Shown: positions 38,553-49,899, counted from the stretch's first letter. The stretch: 64,000 bases of DNA from Mesorhizobium sp. AR10 (GCF_024746795.1 NZ_CP080523.1:186001-250000), one strand, 5' to 3'. The notes: a model not told the origin generated them from the letters alone. Numbers and translations are program-made.

Positions 38553-40447
38553 ACGAGTTCGAGCCGGTTCAGTTCGTCGATGTCGCGCTGGAGGGGCAAT
38601 TCTGGCGCGAGCGGCTTGAGACTGTGCTGACGCGGACCATCCCCACCCAGCACGTCCAGCTTGGCAAGCACGGTATCCTGCAGTCCCTGACACTGCCGAA
38701 CCCGCCGCCGTTGAGCTCCGCGCCCAACCAGCACAATTTCGTGCAGGTGTTCTGGGATTCCGACGCCGGCAAGTGGATCGAGGCGGCATCCTATGCGCTG
38801 TCACACAGGCCCGACGCCGACATCGAGGCCAGGATCGAAAAGATCGTCGACGATCTCGAAAATGCACAGGCTGCCGACGGTTATCTGAACTGCTGGCACC
38901 TGCAGCGCGAGCCGGACAAGCGCTGGACCAACCTGCGCGACTATCACGAACTCTACAATCTGGGACATCTGCTCGAGGGCGGCATCGCCTACTTCCTCGC
39001 GACGGGCCGGCGCCGGCTCCTTGACATCCTTGAGCGCTATGTCGACCATGTGCGCAAGACGTTCGGTCCGAACCCCGGTCAGAAGCACGGCTATTGCGGC
39101 CATCAGGAGATCGAGCTTGCCCTCGTTAAGCTCTATCGCTTGACGGGAGCGAGAAAGCATCTCGAACTAGCGGCCTATTTCGTCAACGAGCGCGGGCGCC
39201 AGCCACACTACTTCGATCAGGAAGCGGTCGCGCGCGGGGAGAACCCTAGTGAGTTCTGGGCGAAGAGGTATGAGTACAACCAATCGCACAGGCCAGTGCG
39301 CGAGCAGACCAAGGTGGTCGGCCATGCCGTTCGGGCGATGTACATGTTTTCCGCAATGGCCGACCTCGCGGCGGAACTGAACGACGACGGCCTCAAGAAA
39401 GCATGCGAGGTGCTCTGGGCCGATGTCATGAACTCGAAGATCTACATCACCTCCGGCTTGGGTTCGGCTGCCGCGAATGAAGGCTTTACTGAAGACCACG
39501 ACCTGCCGAACGATACGGCCTATGCGGAGACCTGCGCCTCGGTAGCGCTGATCTTCTGGGCGCATCGGATGCTGCATCTCGATCTCGACGGCCGCTATGC
39601 AGACGTAATGGAACAGGCGTTGTTCAACGGCGCGCTGACCGGCCTGTCGCGCGATGGCGAGCACTATTTTTACTCCAATCCGCTGGACAGCGATGGACGA
39701 CACAGCCGATGGGCCTGGCACACATGCCCATGCTGCACGATGAATTCGTCGCGTCTCATCGCTTCGGTCGGAGGCTATTTCGTGTCGGCCAGCGACGACG
39801 CAATCGCCTTCCATCTCTATGGCGGCATTTCGACGAACATCCGGCTTGCTACGGGAAATGTGTTCCTGCGGGAAACCAGCGCCTATCCATGGTTCGGCTC
39901 GATCAGGATCGAGGTCAGCCCTGACGCCCCGGCCGAGTTCGCCGTGAAGCTTCGCATTCCCGGATGGGCGCACGAAGCCGAAGCCTCGGTCGAGGGACAT
40001 CCCATCGACGTGGAGGCATGCACCAGCAACGGCTATCTTTCGATCTCGCGGCTATGGAATGCCGGAGACACGATCACCCTCGAGCTGCCGATGCCTCCCG
40101 AGCGCATCTATGCTCATCCCAAGGTCAGTCAGGACATCGGCCGGGTGGCGCTCAAGCGCGGACCGTTGGTCTATTGCGTCGAACACGTAGACAATCCCGG
40201 GGGGCGAGTGCAGCAGCTCAAATTGCCGCGAGACGCCTGGATTGAAACGGAGGAGCGGGGCGACCTCTTCGATGGCGTGGTCACGCTGACCGCCCCCGCG
40301 AAGCGCGTCGTAGACCAAGGTTGGGGAGACAGCCTGTACAGGAATGCGCCGCCCGTCGTTTCCGACTGCAGGCTAATCGCCCTGCCATACTATCTTTGGA
40401 ACAATCGGGCGAAAGGCTCGATGCAAGTGTGGCTGCTGGAAAGCTGA
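38549..40447 (+). CDS. GH127-family beta-L-arabinofuranosidase
   Basis: A 632-residue glycoside hydrolase of family 127 (HypBA1-like, DUF1680), which releases beta-1,2-linked L-arabinofuranose from hydroxyproline-linked arabino-oligosaccharides. The (alpha/alpha)6 barrel shows NAQAADGYLNCWHLQREPDK, YNLGHLLEGGIAYFLATG and YCGHQEIELALVKLYRLTG. The catalytic/zinc region has YAETCASVALIFWAHRM (Glu and Cys) and WHTCPCCTMNSSRL near residue 390 (Cys-Cys pair). A beta-sandwich end follows. No signal peptide, so it acts in the cytoplasm on imported sugar. No transporter is adjacent. Substrate is inferred from the family. Confidence 0.9.
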   Translation: MNEFEPVQFVDVALEGQFWRERLETVLTRTIPTQHVQLGKHGILQSLTLPNPPPLSSAPNQHNFVQVFWDSDAGKWIEAASYALSHRPDADIEARIEKIVDDLENAQAADGYLNCWHLQREPDKRWTNLRDYHELYNLGHLLEGGIAYFLATGRRRLLDILERYVDHVRKTFGPNPGQKHGYCGHQEIELALVKLYRLTGARKHLELAAYFVNERGRQPHYFDQEAVARGENPSEFWAKRYEYNQSHRPVREQTKVVGHAVRAMYMFSAMADLAAELNDDGLKKACEVLWADVMNSKIYITSGLGSAAANEGFTEDHDLPNDTAYAETCASVALIFWAHRMLHLDLDGRYADVMEQALFNGALTGLSRDGEHYFYSNPLDSDGRHSRWAWHTCPCCTMNSSRLIASVGGYFVSASDDAIAFHLYGGISTNIRLATGNVFLRETSAYPWFGSIRIEVSPDAPAEFAVKLRIPGWAHEAEASVEGHPIDVEACTSNGYLSISRLWNAGDTITLELPMPPERIYAHPKVSQDIGRVALKRGPLVYCVEHVDNPGGRVQQLKLPRDAWIETEERGDLFDGVVTLTAPAKRVVDQGWGDSLYRNAPPVVSDCRLIALPYYLWNNRAKGSMQVWLLES

Positions 40448-40503
40448 ATTCGGCGCTGTCGCCGCATGAAGAGCCCTCGTCTCAACTCAAGAATGCCGTC
40501 AAG

Positions 40504-40836
40504 ATGCAGTCAAGAAAAGTCTCGGATAGCATTTTCCCTCATCTCGGGCGCGGTCCAGCGATCCGTGCCCTGGTTTTCGAGTGCCACGACCGGATTGAGA
40601 CCGGCCCTGCCAACAGGGGGGCATGGCGCTGGCTGGGCGGACCCAAAGACTGGTGCGATCAGCTGCGTCGGTGTTTGATAAGACTGCATCCTTCGTTGCC
40701 GATTTATGCGGACGTTCATGCACAGTGGCTTGAGGCGACGCGGCGGGCACTGGAACCCCGCGCAATCGGTCCACAGTTTGCGGCTCAACTCCACCAGCAT
40801 CTCACGCAGATAGCCGACGCGATGGCGGCACGCTGA
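40504..40836 (+). CDS. truncated globin (group II-like), shortened
   Basis: A 110-residue protein resembling group II truncated hemoglobins. The start IFPHLGRGPAIRALVFECHD then RIETGPAN matches the A-B helix region; RWLGGPKDWCDQLRR matches the FxGWLGGP segment, followed by LHPSLPIYADVHAQWLEATR with the proximal-His and WL helix. About 25 residues are missing between GPAN and RWLGG compared with the family, so heme binding must be tested. It precedes the hydroxylase gene with overlapping stop and start (TGATG), so the two are translationally coupled. The assignment is from motif pattern. Confidence 0.6.
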   Translation: MQSRKVSDSIFPHLGRGPAIRALVFECHDRIETGPANRGAWRWLGGPKDWCDQLRRCLIRLHPSLPIYADVHAQWLEATRRALEPRAIGPQFAAQLHQHLTQIADAMAAR

Positions 40837-42017
40837 TGGCCGGCTCCGACGAGAGTTTCGATATTGTTATCGTCGGAGGCGGGCCGGTCGGACTTTCCTT
40901 CGCCGCGTCGCTGGGGCAGAGCGAACTGAAGGTGGCAGTTGTTGAACAGCAGTCCTTGGAACGGCTGGCGAATCCAGCTTTCGACGGTCGCGAGATCGCG
41001 CTGACCTACGCCTCGATCAGAATCCTTCGCGAGCTCGGCGCCTGGGATGCCATCCCCGTTTCGCACAAATCACCACTGCAAGGCGCGCGCGTGCTCAACG
41101 GATCGAGCCCTTTCGCTCTGTGTTTCGATCCTCCCAGGGGATCTGGGGAACCACTCGGATTTCTGGTCCCAAATTGTCGCATCCGCGATGCCCTGTTCAA
41201 GATCATCCGCTTGCAGGATCCTGCCCGGCTGATATGCGGCCACTCGGTCGTCGGTGCAACAAACAGCCACAAAGGAGCAGTCGTAACGCTGTCCGATGGC
41301 AGGCAATTGACCGCCCGGCTTCTCGTTGCAGCGGACTCGCGTTTTTCCCCCACGCGCGACCTGCTCGGCATCGGCGCCGATATCAATCGGCTCGGCAAGG
41401 CCATGCTGATTTGCCGGGTAAGGCACGAGCGCGTCCATCAGCAGATCGCAGTCGAATGGTTCGATCACCATCAGACGATAGCGATGTTGCCGCTCATGGA
41501 AGGCGTGTCGTCGCTGCTACTCACTTTGCCGTTAAACGAGGCCGATAGACTGCTTGCTCTAGACGACGATTTGTTCCTGATGGAATTGACGAACCGGTGT
41601 CGAGGGCGCCTCGGAGAAATGACCTTGGCAAGCACCCGCCATAGCTATCCGCTGGTCACGACGTGGGCGCACAAGTTCTGGGCACCGAGCGCCGCACTCA
41701 TCGGCGACGCCGCCATTGGCATGCACCCGGTGACCGCGCATGGCTTTAACATCGCCCTCGGTGGCCAGAAGCAACTCGCCCATAGAATCCTGACAGTATG
41801 TCGCGACCGGCGCGACATTGCCGATCCCGACATGCTCCACAGATACGAAAGCTGCCTGCGCCGGTCGGCGGCACCGCTCTATCATGCTACGAACATCCTC
41901 GTCGGACTCTACTCAGGCGAGCACCCGGCGGCACGGCTTGCAAGACACGCGGGGCTTCGCTTTGCCCAATATCTTCCCTTTGTCCGCCATGGCATTTCGG
42001 CCATGCTTAGGCGATGA
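40836..42017 (+). CDS. UbiH/UbiM-type FAD-dependent ubiquinone-ring hydroxylase
   Basis: A 393-residue flavoprotein monooxygenase of the UbiH/UbiF/Coq6 class. The FAD fold begins VIVGGGPVGLSFAASLG (GxGxxG), the middle motif is ARLLVAADSRFSPTRDLLGI, and the second FAD motif is ALIGDAAIGMHPVTAHGFNI (GDAAH-like). These enzymes hydroxylate ubiquinone precursors with oxygen; the best match by pattern is UbiM, a broad-specificity alphaproteobacterial type. The coupled upstream globin and nearby cbb3 genes suggest quinone synthesis at low oxygen. Exact regiospecificity cannot be read from sequence. Confidence 0.8.
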   Translation: MAGSDESFDIVIVGGGPVGLSFAASLGQSELKVAVVEQQSLERLANPAFDGREIALTYASIRILRELGAWDAIPVSHKSPLQGARVLNGSSPFALCFDPPRGSGEPLGFLVPNCRIRDALFKIIRLQDPARLICGHSVVGATNSHKGAVVTLSDGRQLTARLLVAADSRFSPTRDLLGIGADINRLGKAMLICRVRHERVHQQIAVEWFDHHQTIAMLPLMEGVSSLLLTLPLNEADRLLALDDDLFLMELTNRCRGRLGEMTLASTRHSYPLVTTWAHKFWAPSAALIGDAAIGMHPVTAHGFNIALGGQKQLAHRILTVCRDRRDIADPDMLHRYESCLRRSAAPLYHATNILVGLYSGEHPAARLARHAGLRFAQYLPFVRHGISAMLRR

Positions 42018-42357
42018 AATCACAGACAGTCTCGACTCCTGCCGTTAGCAATGCTGCGTCCATGTGTCGTGCGAATGCTCGGAATGATGCGGATCACGCG
42101 CGGCGCGGGCAAGACCTCAATGATCAGCCGGCAATGTTAAGAGGAGGCATACGAGCGCCGCACAAGTTACCACGCTTATTAGCCGCCTTGATGCACGGCG
42201 ATCGGCTTTCGGCGGCCTGCATCGGCGATCTGGCCCGCCCTCGGGGTGCATTTTGACAAGCCTGATCGGGCGGCGGCGATGATCCGTCGTGATGGCAGGC
42301 GGGGTTTGCAGGTTGCGGTCGGCGGGTTCGTTTCGGGGCGCCTGCGCCCCATCGTTA
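42018..42357. other. 340-bp spacer before the IS1380 copy
   Basis: No gene is seen. The left end of the IS element probably lies in its right part (around 42240-42300), but I could not fix it. Confidence 0.4.
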
Positions 42358-43120
42358 TGTCGCGAGTTGGGGGAATGCGATCGAGGACGATGCGCAGAAT
42401 ACGCTGGTCGGGGCAGGATGTCGGCAGGTGCAGGCGGATTTGCGTTTTCATCTCGACCACCCGCGCGGCGATTTTGATGAGGCGCAATCGCAGCGTGTCG
42501 AATTGGGCGACAGCAAAGCTCGAGCGTTTCGGCATCGCAGCGCGCAGGCCCCACATGAGCCAGTAGGCGCCGGCATGCAGGAAGAGCCGGAACTGGTTGG
42601 CCGTCGCTCTTGTCGCCCGCCCCATCGCGACCAGCTCCCGCACGCCGGGCAGGTTCTCCAGCCGGCAGATCGTCGACTGGGAGGCCAGATCCCGACCCGA
42701 CGGCAGCGCATCCTGGGCCATCTTGAAGACCGGATCGGAGCGCAGCCGGTTGGCGTCATTGCCATCCTCATAGCCGGCGGCGATCATCTTCATGCGAAAG
42801 CCGATCATGTCCGCCAGGCTGTGGACGACCTGGTCCGGGCAGCGCGGATCATCGATGCAACGCGCCAACGGTCGGCCACCCGCAGTCGTTTTTCCACCTC
42901 GGCCAGCACCAGAACGCCACAGTTGGAGGACAACATGCCGCCATCGAAACGGGCGACGACGGACTTGCCGCCGACAGATGACAAACCGCTCAGCGGCGGG
43001 GTAAGATCATTCATGGCGGGTGTGGTCTCCGGGAAATGATTCGGATCGGCTTTAGCAACCAAATCCTACGTCATTTCAACGGCTTGCGCCACATCCGCCA
43101 ACCACCCTGAATTTTTCGGG
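42358..43120 (-). mobile_element. IS1380-family element, copy 2, internally deleted
   Basis: Near-identical to the element at 1-1436 but missing the catalytic centre: after VRELVAMGRA it jumps directly to TRATANQFRLFLHAGAYWLM, losing the segment that matches roughly 250-920 of copy 1. It also carries a frameshift near 42870 and one extra base at the C-terminal end. It cannot encode a working transposase. It lies in the same orientation as copy 1, about 41 kb apart. Confidence 0.88.
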
Positions 43121-43185
43121 TTAGTTAACCCGTCCTTCAGTGGGCTTGCATAGGCTTGCGCTGCGATGAAGCTAGCTAGCCCGTC

Positions 43186-45093
43186 ATGGACCTGAAGAAA
43201 GAAGACACGCTGGAGGCCAAAATCCGTCAGGATCAGCTTGCTGACCTGAGGGCTGGTCTCTTCGTGTCAATGCCGATCAGCACCGTCCTCTCAAGCCTTA
43301 TTTTGTCGGTGCAGGCCCTTTCTGGCGGCGGCTCTGGCGCCGTGATCTGGTTCCTGGTCATCAATGCGATAAATGTCGGCCGCCTTGCACTCGCCCGTTA
43401 TCAGCTAAAGCAAACGGGACGCCAGGACGATCTGACAGGGATTTCGCCGAGGCTTCGCTGGTTTGGCATCCTTGCTCTTCTGGCAGGGTTTGCCTGGTCG
43501 TTCCTTGCCGTCCTTACGGTTGGATACACGACACCTCACGCACCGCTGCATCTGATTATTCTGGCAGGCATCTCAGCTGGTGCTGTTACATACGGCAGTT
43601 CATATGCCGCGTCAGCGACCAACTTCATCACACCCCCGCTCCTCATCACAGCGGGGTGCTTGCTGGCGAAAGGCAACTTTGAAGGGTACGTTCTTTCTTT
43701 CGCCGTTCTACTCTTCCTGGGCGGCCTGGTTCGAGCCGCGTTTGTTGGACAAGCGCGCTTCCGCGAAGCGAGCCGCCTGAGGCATGAGGCCGAGCGGCTT
43801 GCGGCCGAAATGGAGGCCAATTCCAGGCAGGACCACCTGACGGCCCTTCTCAACAGGCGTGGCCTCGAACACGCTATCGGTCGGTTCGAGACTGCAGACG
43901 GCCCCTTCGTTGCAATGTTGATTGATCTAGACGGGTTCAAATCCGTCAACGATACGTACGGTCACAGGACCGGTGATGATCTGCTTGTCAGGATCGCCCG
44001 CCGGATAGAGCAGGAAGCGCCGGAAGGCTCAACGCTCGCCCGAATCGGCGGCGATGAATTCGTGCTGTTTTTCCCCTCACTGGGGGATTCGCTTTCTGCC
44101 AGTGATCTCGCCTCCAATATCATAGCCAAAATTGCCCGCCCCTATCCTGAGGTCGCCTCCGTCCGGGTCGGGGCATCGATAGGAATATACTTGGCGGAGA
44201 GCCCGGGACTGACAGAAATGTTGTTGCGGGCGGATATCGCCCTTTACACAGCCAAGCGTCGTGGCAGGAACGAGTTTTGCCTGTTCGATGCCGACCTCGA
44301 CAGGGAACTGCAACGCCGCCAGTCCATCGAACGCGACCTTCATTCAGCGATAAAGACGAGAAGCTTGGCACCCTGGTTCCAGCCCATCGTGAAACTCGAC
44401 ACCGAGGCCGTGGTCGGTTTTGAAGCCTTGCTAAGGTGGTCCCATCCGATTCATGGTTCTATCTCTCCACCCGAAATCGTCACAGCCGCACGCCAAACCG
44501 GAATGCTTCAGCTGCTGACCCAAACGGTCTTCGCTGACTGTTGTGCACTTATCGACGGCATGGTGAAAGCTGACTGTCGTGATCTTCGTGTGGCGATGAA
44601 TGTATCACCGCGCGAACTGGAAGCCGGCGATATCGACGACATGGTTCTGGATGGTCTGGCGGCAAATGATCTCCCTGCAACGATGTTCGAAATCGAGATT
44701 ACTGAAGAATCCCCGGTGGACCCGGACAGAGTGGATGAAAAGCTCGGACGGCTTTCACATGCCGGCATTTCCATCGCGCTCGATGACTTCGGCACCGGCT
44801 TTTCCACCTTGGCATCGCTCAAGGACAGCCGGATACGCAAGGTGAAAATAGACCAAGGCTTCATTCGCGGCTTGGCCAAGTCCCGAGAGGACCGGCTGCT
44901 TGTCAAAACGGTCATCGATCTTGGCAGGACGCTCGGGATCGACGTCATGGCCGAGGGCGTCGAAACAGAGGCAGATCGGCAAACTCTGCTCAAGCTTGGC
45001 TGCAGAACTGCTCAGGGCTTCCTGTTCTCCAAGGCGGTGCCTCTGAACCAGGCGATCGATTTGGCAGTAAAAGAGCACGCAAAGGAGTTGTGA
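43186..45093 (+). CDS. membrane GGDEF-EAL protein (cyclic-di-GMP turnover)
   Basis: A 635-residue protein with an N-terminal membrane region of about five or six helices (residues 25-190), then a diguanylate cyclase domain with intact RIGGDEFVLFF, then a phosphodiesterase EAL domain (GFEALLRWSH with EAL intact; MNVSPREL; ITEESPVD; ALDDFGTGFSTL; AEGVETE). Both active sites keep their key residues, so it may make, degrade or switch between the two. No dedicated sensor domain is seen beyond the membrane part. It starts 65 bp after the IS element. Cyclic-di-GMP commonly controls motility, exopolysaccharide and attachment in rhizobia. Confidence 0.93.
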   Translation: MDLKKEDTLEAKIRQDQLADLRAGLFVSMPISTVLSSLILSVQALSGGGSGAVIWFLVINAINVGRLALARYQLKQTGRQDDLTGISPRLRWFGILALLAGFAWSFLAVLTVGYTTPHAPLHLIILAGISAGAVTYGSSYAASATNFITPPLLITAGCLLAKGNFEGYVLSFAVLLFLGGLVRAAFVGQARFREASRLRHEAERLAAEMEANSRQDHLTALLNRRGLEHAIGRFETADGPFVAMLIDLDGFKSVNDTYGHRTGDDLLVRIARRIEQEAPEGSTLARIGGDEFVLFFPSLGDSLSASDLASNIIAKIARPYPEVASVRVGASIGIYLAESPGLTEMLLRADIALYTAKRRGRNEFCLFDADLDRELQRRQSIERDLHSAIKTRSLAPWFQPIVKLDTEAVVGFEALLRWSHPIHGSISPPEIVTAARQTGMLQLLTQTVFADCCALIDGMVKADCRDLRVAMNVSPRELEAGDIDDMVLDGLAANDLPATMFEIEITEESPVDPDRVDEKLGRLSHAGISIALDDFGTGFSTLASLKDSRIRKVKIDQGFIRGLAKSREDRLLVKTVIDLGRTLGIDVMAEGVETEADRQTLLKLGCRTAQGFLFSKAVPLNQAIDLAVKEHAKEL

Positions 45094-45539
45094 CCGGCAC
45101 GCGTCGCGCAATACCAGGATCTGCCGGGTGAGGCTTTGATCTCAGCAATGCTCATTCGCGAGAGCTCGATCAGCGTGTCGCCAAGCCGAGTTGCACTGGG
45201 CAAGCAGCGCCCGGCCGGCGACGGAAAGGTGAACTGCATCTGGCGTTCGTCGCGGAGCCGAGCTGGCGGATGACCAGGCCAGCGTGTTCCATCCGACCAG
45301 AGGTATCACCGCGCTCGATTCCAGCGCCAGCATGCACGCGATGGTGCCGACCGACTGCCGTCCGCCGCCCGCGCGCCGTCCACCGCTTGGGCAGGAAAGC
45401 CGCCTATGGCGAACAGAATGAATTCAGTCATTGGTGTCCGCCATGAAAGTGCCGCCGTATGATGCCCGTGATCGGGCCTGCCCCTCCGCATTCTAGAGGA
45501 CGCCGGCCCCCTGTGGGCAAAAAGGTTCGCCGAAAGAAA
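45094..45539. other. 446-bp stretch with a possible TSUP transporter fragment
   Basis: On the minus strand about 45372-45431 reads MTEFILFAIGGFPAQAVDGA, resembling the first helix of TauE/SafE (TSUP) permeases, and then loses similarity. The rest has no recognisable gene. Confidence 0.3.
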
Positions 45540-45565
45540 AAGGGCGGCACTGCTGCCGCCCTTTC
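45540..45565 (-). terminator. rho-independent terminator of groESL
   Basis: AAAGGGCGGCA-CTGC-TGCCGCCCTTT is a perfect 11-bp stem. On the minus strand it is followed by a T-rich run and sits 24 bp after the groEL stop. Confidence 0.9.
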
Positions 45566-45589
45566 CGTGAATGCGAGGCAATGGCTGGA

Positions 45590-47245
<1,656 letters not shown>

Positions 47246-47306
47246 TTACTCCTGGGCATTTCGCCCGAATTCAGATTGGATGGTGCGGATGAAAGGCGGC
47301 GGCGTG

Positions 47307-47603
47307 TCAGCTGATTATGCCCATGATGTCGGATTCCTTCATGATCAGAAGGTCTTCGCCATCGAGCTTGACTTCGGTGCCCGACCACTTGCCGAACAGG
47401 ATGCGGTCGCCCGCCTTGACGTCCAGCGGGACGAGCTTGCCGGCTTCGTCGCGGGCGCCGGAGCCGACGGCGATGATCTCGCCTTCCTGCGGCTTTTCCT
47501 TAGCCGTATCCGGGATGATGATCCCGCCGGCGGTCTTCGCTTCGGACTCGACGCGACGAACGACCACGCGGTCATGAAGCGGCCGGAGATTCGACTTTGC
47601 CAT
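47307..47603 (-). CDS. groES: GroES co-chaperonin (10 kDa)
   Basis: A 98-residue lid protein of the GroEL ring. It has the start [20 protein letters not shown], the mobile loop [16 protein letters not shown], and the end YGG-equivalent [14 protein letters not shown]. The start at MAKSNLRP is chosen by family. Longer in-frame starts would overlap the CIRCE operator. First gene of the groESL operon. Confidence 0.97.
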   Translation of the reverse strand: MAKSNLRPLHDRVVVRRVESEAKTAGGIIIPDTAKEKPQEGEIIAVGSGARDEAGKLVPLDVKAGDRILFGKWSGTEVKLDGEDLLIMKESDIMGIIS

Positions 47604-47656
47604 TTTTGGATGTCCCTGGTTCGGATGTTGAACAGTGCTCCGTTGCCGGAGAGTTG

Positions 47657-47683
47657 TTAGCACTCACCAGAGGCGAGTGCTAA
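47657..47683 (-). promoter_or_regulatory. CIRCE operator (HrcA binding site)
   Basis: TTAGCACTC-N9-GAGTGCTAA is an exact match to the CIRCE inverted repeat, 54 bp upstream of groES. HrcA represses the operon through it at normal temperature. Confidence 0.97.
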
Positions 47684-47879
47684 CATGGCGGTGAGATAGG
47701 CCGTCGGCTGGCACTAGTCAAGACGAAGAGGGGACGGGCGAAGAGCAAAAGATTTTGGAACCGGCGCGGAAGCGCCGGCTCCCCTTTACGTGAGGAGAAC
47801 GCTCATTCTGCATTGCCAATCGCTCGTCCCCACCGGCTCAAACAATCTCCGCCCGCGGCGCCTGCCTGGTGTGGCCGGC

Positions 47880-48475
47880 GGGGAAGGGCCAGAACGGCAG
47901 TTCGCCCAGTGTGCTTTTTCGGCGAAGAGCGCCGCGCGGATACGGCACCGGCAAGTTCCTCGGATGGCTCGTCGACCAGAACATCGCGCCGCAAATTCCG
48001 GTGTGGGACAAGAGCCAGCGTGATGACGTAACCTTCAGCCGCGCGGACTTCATCTTCGATGCGGTCCAGAACAAGTTCATCTTTCCCGCCGGCAAGGCAG
48101 TATCGTCGCAACTTCGCGGTCCCGCGCACAGGCAGTGTCAGCGGTGGAAACCGGAAATCCCGGGCCAGCAAACGAGACTGCCAGAGTTGTGAACTCAAGC
48201 GCCGCTGCTATCCAAAGACGCCAGTGCGCGATGTGCTGCGCTGCGTCCACGAGGAGGCACGCGAGACGGCCGTCAAAGCGGATACGCCCGAGTTCGGACG
48301 GTCGCGCAACGAACGCAAGAAGGTCGAGATGCTCTTCGCACGCCTGAAGACCGCGCTCCGCTTCGAACGCAGGAGATTACGCGGCCTGAGCGGAGCCTGT
48401 GACGAGTTCCTCATGGGCGCCATCACGCCTGCGACGACTGGTGCGGCTGACCACGCCAACGGTGCCGGCACAACA
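47880..48475 (+). pseudogene. IS1182-family transposase, C-terminal remnant
   Basis: The C-terminal half of an IS1182-type DDE transposase in several frames: GYGTGKFLGWLVDQN and PVWDKSQRDDVTFSRADFIF with the late Asp region, then CELKRRCYPKTPVRDVLRCV, then RNERKKVEMLFARLKTALRF with the catalytic Glu, and LRGLSGACDEFLMGA. Frameshifts occur near 48110 and 48240. The N-terminal half is absent. Confidence 0.75.
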
Positions 48476-48703
48476 TGATGGAGGCCAATCCGTAGAATTC
48501 TCGTCAATGAGCGAAGATATAAGCGCCATTCATCCGACCGCCGTTACGCCTCCAGACAGGCAGACAGGGATCGCAATCGAGTTTTTTCACGGCATCGTCA
48601 ATTTTTCTCGATTCGGGAACGTGACGTTGCGAGCCCGTCCTCCCGCGGCTTCCTCCTTCCAGGGTTGTGTGCGTCAAGTTCTGCAAAAAGGGGCGGTCAT
48701 GAA

Positions 48704-48865
48704 GTCATGCGGCTTGGCGCAGAGCGAGCTTCTTGTGCTCGCGCAGGTCGTCCATGTTGGTGCAGCTTTCGGCGTTGGGAAAGATGCATACGACATAAGT
48801 GCGCCGGCGGATTTCCTCGTTGAGCCGCTCGCGCAGCGTTCAACGCTCTGATCAAGGTCACGCGC
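48704..48865 (-). pseudogene. IS256-family transposase, C-terminal scrap
   Basis: The minus frame LRERLNEEIRRRTYVVCIFP then NAESCTNMDDLREHKKLALR is the closing part of IS256 transposases (ERLNxEIRRRTxVV is diagnostic), with an internal deletion between the two pieces. Only about 45 residues remain. Confidence 0.6.
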
Positions 48866-49423
48866 GAACGGTTGAAGCGCCCGTGGACCTTAAGTGCACT
48901 CGATGCGGCCACCGTGGGAATCGCTCGCCAAAGGTGTGGGCGCGCAATCACGAGCTCACGTGTGACACCCGCTTCGTGCGCGCTGCACTCGGCCTACATC
49001 CGCTAGGCTCGACGTGCGGGGACGCTCGGCTGCTATTTGTCCGTCGCTGCTGAGATACCCCGCTTGGATCGGAGGGGGCGCCCTGGTCACCGAATTCGGC
49101 GCAGGGAGGATCTGACGATTGACGGCCATTGTTGTAAGCAATTTAACATAATGGATTCGGCACTGTTTTCTTAACATATTGATTTTAACAGACATTTTCC
49201 AGTTCCATAATATGCGTTATGCAACTTTCATCGGTAAAGATCAATATTTCTTAATAGTTCACAGTATTAATGGCTCTTGTTGCAGTCTTATCGACGATAA
49301 CCGGAAGGAAACGGTCAGTGTTTCGACAGTAACGCTTACTCGACGTCTCGGTTCGACAGATAGATGCTACTTGAGACCCCTCATCGTCTGACAAAAATGG
49401 ACGGGAGACTCTGAACTCTAAAG
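48866..49423. other. 558-bp stretch, AT-rich from about 49130
   Basis: No gene recognised. Bases 49130-49260 are clearly AT-richer than the rest of the window (runs such as AACATATTGATTTTAACAG), marking either a promoter-rich scar or foreign DNA. A 70-codon plus frame here has no start site or motif. Confidence 0.4.
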
Positions 49424-49873
49424 GTGGCGACCGAAATCGTGCGCCAGCAGGATGCCTTTCTGGAATATGGCGTCGCCCACCTACGGCCCCTCAATCTCAA
49501 GGCGGTCGCTAAAGCGATCAACATGCACGAGTCGACGGTGAGACGGGTGACGTCGAACAAGTACATGCTTACCCCACGCGGGGTGTTCGAACTGAAGTAT
49601 TTTTTCACTTGTCGCGATCGCCTCCTCCGAAGGGGTGACGCGCACTCCGCCGAAGCTGTCCGCCATCGAATCAAGGCGATAATCGCCGAAGAATTGCTTG
49701 ATGACGTGCTTTCCGACGATGACATTGCTGGCCGGCTCAAGGAAACCGGCATCGATGTCGCTCGCCGCACCGTCACAAAATATCGCGAGGCGATGAATAT
49801 CCCCTCCTCCATACAGCGGCGCCGCGAAAAGCGCTTATGGCTCAACGGCGATCAAGGCCTGAAGGCCTCGTAA
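49424..49873 (+). pseudogene. rpoN: RpoN (sigma-54) C-terminal DNA-binding part only
   Basis: About 149 residues equal to the last third of sigma-54. They include EIVRQQDAFLEYGVAHLRPL, AINMHESTVRRVTSNKYM (helix-turn-helix that reads the -12 element) and the RpoN box ARRTVTKYREA followed by MNIPSS (-24 recognition). The N-terminal activator-interacting region and core-binding domain are absent; the upstream sequence is unrelated. The frame itself is intact. If translated from the GTG, it would be a free promoter-binding domain. More likely it is a relic of rpoN2 of the nif region. Confidence 0.85.
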
Positions 49874-49899
49874 CCCTGACGAAGCGGCCCTTAATCCAA

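Noticed and set aside
49179..49391. 70-codon plus frame in the AT-rich stretch
   Set aside because: No ribosome-binding site or motif; the frame is short and Ile/Ser-rich as expected by chance in AT-rich DNA.
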